In this document: positions 60,801 to 64,000 of the stretch, in pieces
Numbering within the stretch: position 1 is the first letter of the stretch
Layout of the letters: the number at the start of each line of letters is the position of its first letter
The notes under the pieces: generated by a model
What the model was told of the DNA's origin: nothing
Database searches by the model: none
What the model saw: the letters and a program-made list of their open reading frames with translations, nothing else
Made by a program: the position numbers and the translations under genes
NCBI RefSeq assembly: GCF_003269295.1
Contig: NZ_QLTT01000003.1
Span: forward strand, 186,001 to 250,000
Reading direction: 5' to 3'
Source of the DNA: Lentzea atacamensis
GTDB lineage: Bacteria; Actinomycetota; Actinomycetes; Mycobacteriales; Pseudonocardiaceae
Length of the DNA: 64,000 bases

Positions 60801-63592
60801 GGTGCGGCGGTGGTGTTCGCCGTGGTGTTGGTGCTGGGCGACGTCGAGGGAACGTTCGCCGCGGGGGCCGGACGCGTCTTCACGCCCGAGTCGCCGGGGT
60901 TGGGCGTGGTGGTGGGCGGCACGTTCGGCGCTGGGTTCGGCGCCGGGTTCGGCGACGGCGTGTTGACCGGCGGGCTGCTGGGGGTCGGCGCCGGGTTCGC
61001 CGGCGGCACGTTGGTCGCCGCGTTGGGCGCGGGTGCGTTGACCGGCGGCGTGTTCGGGTTGGGCGCCGGGGACGGCGTTGTGGCCGGCGGCACGTTGGTC
61101 GCCGCGTTGGGCGCGGGTGCGGGCGAGACGTTCGGCGTCGGCATGGCCGGTGCCGGTCGCGTCTGCGCGGGTGACGTGTCCGCCTTGGGCGGTTGGGTGT
61201 TGGGTGCCGTGTCCGGTTTGGGGGAGGGCGTGTTCGCCGGAGGGACGTTCGACGGCGTGTTGGCGCTCGGCGTGGGCGACGGCGTTGCGGGCGGTGGCAT
61301 GTTGGGTGCCGGGTTGGGCGCAGGTGCGTTGACCGGCGGCGTGCTCGCGTTGGGCGCGGGCGTGTTGGCCGGCGGTGTGCTCGGGTTCGGCGATGGTGTG
61401 TTGGCGTTGGGCGCGGGTGCGGGCGAGACGTTCGGCGTGGGTGTGGCCGGTGCGGGCCGCGTCGGCGCGGGTGCGGTGTCGGCCTTTGGCGGCTGCGTGG
61501 ACGGCGTCGTGTCCGGCCTGGGGGACAGCGTGTTCGCGGGCGGAACGTTGGCCGTGGGTGCGCTCGTCGGAGGCGTGTTCAGGGGCGGCGCGGCTGGGGC
61601 CGGGCGCGACTGGGTGGGTGGTGCGGTGTTCGTGTTGGGGCCCGGAGTGTTCGGGGTGGGCGCGTTCGGGCTGGGCGTCGATGCCGGCGGCGTCGTCGAC
61701 GACGGCGGCGGTGAGAGTGGGGTCGGCTTCGGGGCCGGGGGTGGGGTCGACGGCGAGGTGCCTGGGGCCCTGGAGATGGTGTTGTCGGGGGTGGGGGGTT
61801 TGGGCGCGTCGAACATGCCCTTGCCCGGGCTCGTGGGCGGGGACGTGAACTTGCTGCCGCCGCGTTCGGACGTGCCTGCGCCGGGGTTCGCTCCGCCCGG
61901 TGCCATTGGCGGGGCGGCGGCGGGTGCGGCTGCTGCGGGAGGTGTGGCCCCTGGGGTGATGCCGCCGCGTGGCGGGCTGCTCTGAGGCTGTGTGGTCACC
62001 GCGCTCTGCGAGCCGGGGGTTGCGGGAGGCGGAGTGCCCGGGGTTGCCGGAGGCGGGGTGGCGGGGACACCTGGCTTCGGCGAACCCGGAGAGCCCAGAG
62101 GTGCCGGCGAGCCCGGAGAACCCGTGGTCGGCGATCCAGGGATGCCTGGCTTGGGCGCAGGCGGGGGAGTCGTGGCCGAGCCGGGTGGGGGCTTGGAGAT
62201 GGTGCTGTCGGGGGTGCTGGGCTTTGGCGCGTCGAACACGCCCTTGCTGCCGCCTGGGCTGCCGAACTTGTTGCCGCCCCTGTCACCGCCGGTCTGGGCG
62301 CCGGGCGCGCCGGGAGCCATGGGCGGGGCCATGCCGGGGGCGACGGGAGGTGGGGTGGCGCCGCGCGGGCCGCTGGTTGACGGGGACGTCACGGCGCTTT
62401 GCGGGCCGGGTGGGGTCACGCCGGGCTTGGAGCCCGGGGTGGTCGAGCCGGGTGTGGTTCCGCCTGGCACGGAAGGAATTCCGGGGCCCTTGCCACCTGG
62501 CGTGCTGCCGGGCTTCGAGGACGCGGGGGAGCCGGGGGTTGCGCCGCCGATGACCGGGGGTGCCACCACGCCTGCACCAACGGGCCCCTTGGCGCCGCCA
62601 CTGGAAAGAGGGGCGGCGCCTCCCTTGATGTTCGGCGTGGCGCCGACGGCGGGACCGCCGGGAGTTTTGGCCCCACCGGTCGAGATGGGGCCGGCGCCGC
62701 CCGCGATGCTCGGTACGGCACCGACTGCGGGACCACCGGGGCCCTTGGCGCCGCCGGTCGTGATCGGGCCGTTGCCGCCCTTGATGTTGGGTGCGGGGCT
62801 GACAGCAGGGCCGCCTGGCGTGTTCACGCCGCCAGCCGACACGGGACCGCCGCCGCCCTTGATGTTGGGCACGGCGCCGACGGAAGGACCGCCGGGAGGC
62901 TTGGCCTCGCCGCCGGTGAAGCCGCCGCCGCCCTTGATCGAGCCTGGCCCGGTCACGTTCGGGCCGCCTTGGACGTTGTTGCCCTTGGTGTTGACGCCGC
63001 CGCCGGTGATCGTGCCGGGGCCGGACACCTTGGGGCCGCTTTGGACGTTGTTGCCCTTGGTGTTGACGCCGCCGCCGGCGATGGAGCCGGGGCCGGACAC
63101 CTTGGGGCCGCCTTGGACGTTGTTGCCCAGCGTGGTGTTGGCCGCGCCGGGTGGTGGCTTGGCGTTGGTGGAGGTGTCGAACGAGCCGAAGGTCTTCTGC
63201 TGGTTCGCGTCGGTCTGGACGAACGTCTGGTGGGTGGCCTTGAGGTTCGCCTGGACGTCGGTGAACGCCTTGGCGCCCTTGTCGGCCTGGGAGACGGCGT
63301 TGTCGTTGGACGCGTTGAGCGCCGGTACCGCGAACAGGCCGATCGGGCCCAGCGCGTTGCCGCTGAAGTTCAGGCCGCGCAGGCCGCTCGAGATGCTCGC
63401 CAGCCGGGACCCCAGGTCCCCTGCCTTGCTCTGCAACCCCTGCATCGAGGAGTCGTTCATGGAGAAGCCGCTGTTGCCGGTGGGGAGGTTGCCCCCACCG
63501 GTACCCGTGGGCGAGGGGGTGGGCGTCGGGTTCGGCGCCGGGTTCGTGTTCGGCGACGGCGACGGTGCGGGATTGGCGTTCCCCTTGGCCAT
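48866..63592 (-). CDS. Giant multidomain WXG100-headed protein, putative type VII polymorphic effector
   Basis: A 4908-residue protein in one frame. Approximate order: 1-145 WXG100-like helical head; 145-955 Pro/Gly/Thr/Asn-rich repeats; 960-1330 phosphoribosyltransferase-like module (FAYVGLGRSP and the PRPP-loop-like VVLIDYTQGG near 1195); 1480-1650 metalloprotease-like module with HETLH at 1588-1592; 1825-2200 glycosyltransferase-A-like module (SFVVNMIVSHSD, QDFDTG near 1940); 2200-2690 charged linkers; 2700-4235 six tandem beta-rich domains; 4226-4512 coiled coil; 4750-4908 OTU-like tail lacking a clear catalytic Cys. It lacks a Sec signal peptide. Assignments of the enzyme-like modules are by motif and remain inference. 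The ATG at 63592 has GGAG 11 bases upstream. Confidence 0.75.
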   Translation of the reverse strand: MAKGNANPAPSPSPNTNPAPNPTPTPSPTGTGGGNLPTGNSGFSMNDSSMQGLQSKAGDLGSRLASISSGLRGLNFSGNALGPIGLFAVPALNASNDNAVSQADKGAKAFTDVQANLKATHQTFVQTDANQQKTFGSFDTSTNAKPPPGAANTTLGNNVQGGPKVSGPGSIAGGGVNTKGNNVQSGPKVSGPGTITGGGVNTKGNNVQGGPNVTGPGSIKGGGGFTGGEAKPPGGPSVGAVPNIKGGGGPVSAGGVNTPGGPAVSPAPNIKGGNGPITTGGAKGPGGPAVGAVPSIAGGAGPISTGGAKTPGGPAVGATPNIKGGAAPLSSGGAKGPVGAGVVAPPVIGGATPGSPASSKPGSTPGGKGPGIPSVPGGTTPGSTTPGSKPGVTPPGPQSAVTSPSTSGPRGATPPPVAPGMAPPMAPGAPGAQTGGDRGGNKFGSPGGSKGVFDAPKPSTPDSTISKPPPGSATTPPPAPKPGIPGSPTTGSPGSPAPLGSPGSPKPGVPATPPPATPGTPPPATPGSQSAVTTQPQSSPPRGGITPGATPPAAAAPAAAPPMAPGGANPGAGTSERGGSKFTSPPTSPGKGMFDAPKPPTPDNTISRAPGTSPSTPPPAPKPTPLSPPPSSTTPPASTPSPNAPTPNTPGPNTNTAPPTQSRPAPAAPPLNTPPTSAPTANVPPANTLSPRPDTTPSTQPPKADTAPAPTRPAPATPTPNVSPAPAPNANTPSPNPSTPPANTPAPNASTPPVNAPAPNPAPNMPPPATPSPTPSANTPSNVPPANTPSPKPDTAPNTQPPKADTSPAQTRPAPAMPTPNVSPAPAPNAATNVPPATTPSPAPNPNTPPVNAPAPNAATNVPPANPAPTPSSPPVNTPSPNPAPNPAPNVPPTTTPNPGDSGVKTRPAPAANVPSTSPSTNTTANTTAAPDVVVAPVPSPGPNAPSRSNQAQSDSGSDTDSVYEDASDQTVEQRIESYKADDPRQDSRWQVTPDGFKYLPNQPSEFVGIHVDADTTIGLTPYMAKQWLADSGIDVPANSGVNESIMPLLYDPEVGGGNRKPESYGINNAADFHNELMGLAREKHIQGQQHLVDAVNDVANHITNRYPPSDFAYVGLGRSPAAVVAALQNQGHDAVSIPLSNFRPPPSDPNSILAPSYAAHGGKVDPLTPQQQEMLNAHFDEFLGNLPPDRNVVLIDYTQGGLSLVSAQHQLQQYLSDHKGSDANVHAFAMHQDIDTANLGKTVDAAAKPGSFKEAVWETVWDTGRAADRQQWASRFEAFPITKDNPLGDAFRKEVFDDLAEYGSYKILDQNPATFEQDRPHREHNTPPGTTTGYEVLGDAVREGSPNTDTNTAADNNASAQNNTGDNRPAPTRDTPPPPPASSTNPNTDTKTDAPKQVRSGGAPPAMTPPTPESHRGKDVLTDESWRHDPAKTADWSQPDNPADRSTWADRRNDTDVRTVDVVVHDVRTDSTPSNIKSYQGLINYDLRRIETTPGNFVQEYTVKVHVDPAADVGPDVVQHVKDNATAGVNNLLNQGFRLPSGDQFHLNLEFTDNKADAHTSIKVDPNNPNVDQTHWNPDTSQEVLAHETLHYLGIPDEYKDSSRVFQQHDTNSGVHQNDGGLMGADVHLPDPGIRPRHLWLIERTANSQVMVPDTTINPAGPATVPPPPGWTPPSSTNPAPNTTTNTDTAPNTSQDTETRGMPKRAAGWDSDSDSDTDAPPLDDRPTKKKYDGPSYGEPGPSNAGLSTVDTDRNTHADVDMHDAQIDSQVDALTDALNDLSLGNVQYNKAFGDLANDGFDLPTKDNYLAKLKESVEADKRPSFVVNMIVSHSDLGRINDVINSITADAGPTGKDMVFVVGVNGPNGSGAGISSSITQANTAVSGRPEPIALVPLPTFDPKDGFPYGTMRNETMHSPATTFAIGAMNGKGTHPYISFQDFDTGSRKVTGDQKDIFNHVKDSLNPPGAGPIRPLLYSGGYRVGDPNALVNDTQARIDSERNKVNSDTKLSPEKKAEKLEELRVAEQQLQNPAEFVQKFQQAMSDDMDARNRQKDSAPLLPYSPEPNLFMDANVTVVDPDVKFSKDGNEFGGLSQSINKFAGNEIAEIHQNQLPKPELNQDVKQAKEKLEADIRAEGGTPSPAQAKVLASLDAEIKAKEVRAAADPEFTGKAEQMVVDSGIDVDLKTNRNPYRGENFTSDFVNGAVGTDLSRLALGFAKSEGKSWPQSHVALTSVTSRMYAGVPDATGKVDPQADRAAKADVSGAKIRDEFQDKKPKADGRANPKNKPHEQREAQQLVRHTETGKQGGWNPSDADAKKLGIQDKNTLSTAVSAPVEGHGHMGIDPTAKQEKMAAMLNLALSSNPSNVTRTFGTLEHGVLPIAADPRPDGMFNAVHEAMVSNAAANPAPSGSKKGRGSAAPEIKSAKDLRAGAIQKGSIASPAITKQIANFRQEHGLENGHLVTALIEPGPAPKTGIPAHFNPGSGDVAVDNSTEDPNWTPPTAAEAEADAKENAAEKKADNAKTAKAEELAAKLLATEIGRPITIHGPNGTQTTVEPFYEPAPEINSKSKPADIKKAGNWAPPTFPPPLELDGHPQPNGKTRFTPHDPANPPQRLGDPGVGPSGSGPMDVDPDTSRGNPGPSRDDGDPGPSTRGAPPAPDTDTRPAPPAPDVETRPAPPRPTPNPVIPMTAQAPPAVGQVMPGTQNLPEFFQSNKALGTIAPTDVRGAENVTSAIPNLKPADAARIQQALNGDFESFLDNGRNFQVKIGNTWYEANVRATMQAQTATAPVEAPGVKVDMGAQSGNSSSTTHTVATANDIGGSATAGVAMGPYGSLGGKAQLATPAQAQSTSSSLTDQRIIRAGEGSTQATVQVSYDITLTDANGRVTTIDPVTTGTDVTLQIPNDLAKIVNSGAASAAVTPPDAKWGAKIEHPAPEAVSVGNQQKAFADVAAKLHPSITKVGSPGREALQNFLSPTEIRNNLGAMLGGAYVTSPDLISPHASKGAAVQMTAKLQTAELVGTLDTGQLRLHEVASHSSGVSSTTKSGGDVTAGFGGNIGVPNAVGGQVGATLGYSARVAENVNAGTNTSHRTGIQLKGDTGLYKVTAEVEVRTPSGADVKIPVTTYLRLGLPEAGALGLPTPDGTRNNIVDESNKGKKFPPPYLGDALAAGNAKVGEFEVASEVQSQVEGALRDLPGFGRFLPNWNNPDANPRSSKGQSFGDVAEQLANQRRLTSQLSPAALKANMDSLMGPGVQVQLKNSGKTSNTYVNITVKAKVSDPVHLGQADARNVRESSSTGPKLDSSTATTKGWSGGVEGKVTIPAKTSVASLTPTPQFGVKYNHSWTDKTSAGPTVNSTSLNVGSPNAQVFRGDVEFEVEITTFTRPRAWVRRIVPGAPGFHSPEQSTVAKTGDGGLKPIKGGVNLWVSDSSTLDTNPGNGFKPGDPEPKVLRNAPTVQQLLTTRPKEKSPDFLHVEAVANTTALRDQAVDALNRAAGGDSALTVPGTASRAQIDKMFSPENIKANLRKLTETGMQEQGLKYDRRVTDRTGAIGVSFQLANPRLVSVSDNTGTENAHTGGYKASQSSSTSRSADITGGVNVPVKPNVTAPPAGEPTPASGSGGAAVAGKVTPWSDSKSSSTEVGGSHDRNFVTPGGARTVLVQLDADVTVVGESRAGNFLQGGTPKAEGATVTLPKSVFVRVTEDVARDMGLLPDVQPSVPKPDFPKMAPPSTVAKDQPGALGLSVVESAPDLSGVVAQLTQDVNAKTAKRFGDPLLPDSVLKDSMSNLQRLVDFSSPASVKAMIDSALDGGVPLLVHQPGTFGKDSYQVTLRARADTPKFQEVVNDGVEMESTISGSHKVSDGQGRGTGWGLGLKAPGLAAPGSANPNVSGTAGVIAAANIGQSKSSSVTTSTADQLGHFRAASGPAARYTVPIEFELVVEKGDKVVATAPSGPQEMTVRLHADNQKVAGQANPKPYWTEIHTRTADQGSPQAASQWQQNGSPATLLPGASVENLRGAKDLREATIRALKDAGAGKGLTGKGTGSLNSLLATLSPENLQPHLPSMLSGPLTVPGLHEAALTFGQDADVKVYAKLVDPSLGALSDNVAMENPKSQVTSTSGEAKVTESGDVSVGLATGGAGIKQNTDPKDNVSVGVSGVELRHAAEDSTSNSGGPTDNKTNNLKPKATTGLVQFGVEYRVVATIGGKTSVVDLSVPNSAAVRMPAADAQTVLGHEFGQDLKDAQAEVKKAADDWRTAEVAVDTARHDAQRVINEAAAKLARNDSEFTQVQIDYNAAIERHLDEQAKLPPLQAWAETASREAVRTLDTVAELKPRVDGLGAVALSTQYEVDGAKADRDAEAESLRSLEDQLARTPDAAGLREQVDAARLAHADAEAAVRTAEAEAGAARTALQEAQRQLADAEAELVVQRGEAETRSADLAAQQEIVAQADAARTAAETRHEREVARLNADRAAHEARIEEAETKLDDARRAADDKQKQWWDKKAVVDQKIAEYNNPRVETESTRSAPPPPDAASASGNDAAATERRAPRSVPDVVIDSHLKALTADAMQNASPLARDVETALRTNPGTYLDHEAGLDLLRASVVLGTRADDIATMIQRHGAEAVARSFNREFGRPIIESAQLQQFGDLGTPESRTAFDGWAHRMSETISKAVSNNRTALGAATGAEPKTTLQDNGVVDEDVVVPSAAPASTLPPANGQTTNTWSPPRTMQTPLGAPVTSPAVPAAMPAPSTQQQLRYLNEDVLVRQPTPPTSPNGLYAAIGQARDVDPATLRQQVVSLAATHQAVSRAVADFTINRPMHQGHLYGALVENINWHMQADPAENTGAGNARDLLGHLIATRLSVNVRIHQPNGNVVLLRPMGPPFEETVDVEMVMDGRQVTYRLRQGVQPGVQMH
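50880..55490 (-). repeat. Six tandem divergent beta-rich domains in the giant protein
   Basis: Copies begin near 55480, 54790, 54070, 53190, 52380 and 51565 on the minus strand, 230-290 residues each. Shared features: an opening helix, an LSPxxL...L..ML-type segment (LSPTEIRNNLGAML, FSPENIKANLRKL, LSPENLQPHLPSML), a strand ending in a D/N-P pair, a Ser/Thr-rich SSST stretch, a Gly-rich strand and a final charged strand. DNA identity is low, so this is an old duplication. Confidence 0.65.
62951..63130 (-). repeat. 72-bp coding tandem repeat, 2.5 copies
   Basis: A 24-residue unit, NVQ(G/S)GPKVSGPG..-GGGVNTKGN, recurs with almost identical DNA. A second, 21-24-residue GGAK(T/G)PGGPAVG.-P.IKGG family continues to about 62560. 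Both lie in the Pro/Gly-rich linker and probably vary in copy number. Confidence 0.8.
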
Positions 63593-63654
63593 GAGCGGCT
63601 TTTCTCCAGTGCTGCGTCAGAACAAAGCAGGGTTGGCAGGGTCCCGGCTGGGGA

Positions 63655-64000
63655 CTACTCCGACGGCCTGGTGGACCGCTCGTGGATCACGGCCGGGCGG
63701 AGCGGCTGGACCGGGGCGCCGCCGGACTGGGCGGTCGTCTCGTAGGCCGCGGCGCGCTGGAGCGGTTCGGAGGCCTCGACCGGGGCCGAGTGGGCCGTGT
63801 GCGCCTGGAGCGGGTTGTGGTTCTCCCTCGTCGGCTCGAGAGCCTCGAAGGTGTGCGACATCTGGGTCCGCGCGAGAGGCTCGAACGCTGCCGCCTGTTG
63901 CAGCGGCTCGGCCGGGGTGGCCTCGACGCTGCTGTACATCTCCCGCGCCTGCATCGGCTGGACCGGCGTTCCCGCCGTCATCGAGACACCGGACGCCACG
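63655..64000 (-). CDS. Partial or small repeat-containing protein upstream of the giant gene
   Basis: At least 114 residues are visible and the frame is open to the window edge, so the start may lie outside; an internal ATG at 63981 has no clear ribosome binding site. The protein repeats an EPLQ.AA..E-like motif three times (AEPLQQAAAFEPL, SEPLQRAAAYETT, and a weaker EALEPTRENHNPLQ) and is rich in Ala, Gln, Thr and Pro. No family recognised. It is 62 bases upstream of the giant gene on the same strand and probably in the same operon, so it may be a chaperone or co-secreted partner. Confidence 0.55.
   Translation of the reverse strand, partial: VASGVSMTAGTPVQPMQAREMYSSVEATPAEPLQQAAAFEPLARTQMSHTFEALEPTRENHNPLQAHTAHSAPVEASEPLQRAAAYETTAQSGGAPVQPLRPAVIHERSTRPSE

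Noticed and set aside
58097-61174. A 1025-codon plus-strand open frame
   Set aside because: It is antisense to the giant protein and consists of Val/Arg/Gly low-complexity without domains.
62560-63130. Possible CRISPR array because of short repeated units
   Set aside because: The repeats are in frame inside the giant gene, unit length 72 bases without unique spacers, and no cas gene is present.

Overview
The window is very GC-rich, with GTG and TTG starts, dense gene overlaps and Streptomyces-type families such as an SSI-like protease inhibitor, FCD-type GntR and TetR regulators and TAT-exported enzymes. This points to a filamentous actinomycete, probably of the Pseudonocardiales (Lentzea, Saccharothrix or Actinosynnema-like). 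The genus is inference; no 16S or tRNA gene is present.

Layout. (1) 1-9190, plus strand: the 3' part of a lipid or polyketide biosynthetic operon. It holds the KR end of a multidomain synthase, a KS-AT-DH synthase, a free ACP, an alpha/beta hydrolase, a glycosyltransferase, a zinc-ribbon methyltransferase with membrane segments and a degenerate galactokinase-like protein, each overlapping the next by 1-13 bases. (2) 9168-11402, minus: a GH3 beta-glucosidase with a CebR-like box and twin GAAACCGGTTYC palindromes upstream. (3) 11733-15140: an exported three-gene set (TAT-signal aldo/keto reductase, Kelch propeller, YxFxxD-type lipoprotein) divergent from a TetR gene, with a 10-bp inverted repeat between them. 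(4) 15141-23779: mostly single genes, namely a decayed locus, TetR regulators, a VanY-like peptidase, an SSI-like inhibitor, a ChaA-type antiporter, a DtxR-like regulator with a membrane partner, a secreted lipase, a DUF3291 protein and a 2-hydroxyacid dehydrogenase. (5) 23971-34386: one 3471-residue secreted protein with about 1200 residues of RTX calcium-binding repeats. (6) 35131-45095: an eight-gene carbohydrate operon (mandelate-racemase-type acid-sugar dehydratase, GH27, two ABC permeases, GH95, CE7 esterase, sugar-binding lipoprotein, GntR). It starts at a recognisable promoter whose start region carries a perfect ATCCTATAGGAT palindrome, the probable operator of the operon's own GntR. 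(7) 45096-45780: a non-coding stretch with a large foldable inverted repeat. (8) 45781-48001: a secreted DPBB-domain protein and an MFS exporter. (9) 48004-64000, minus: a 4908-residue giant protein with a WXG100-like head, a Pro-rich linker, several enzyme-like modules, six tandem beta-rich domains, a coiled coil and an OTU-like tail, followed after 1 base by an XRE regulator and preceded by a small repeat-containing protein.

How the parts work together. Regions 1 and 6 are the clearest functional units: a glycosylated lipid/polyketide pathway, and uptake plus breakdown of a fucosylated or galactosylated, acetylated plant oligosaccharide. The carbohydrate operon has no ABC ATPase of its own and probably relies on a shared MsiK-type ATPase. 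The most unusual element is the giant protein of region 9, which looks like a type VII secreted polymorphic effector. Intact tRNA, rRNA, CRISPR, IS or phage genes were not recognised.
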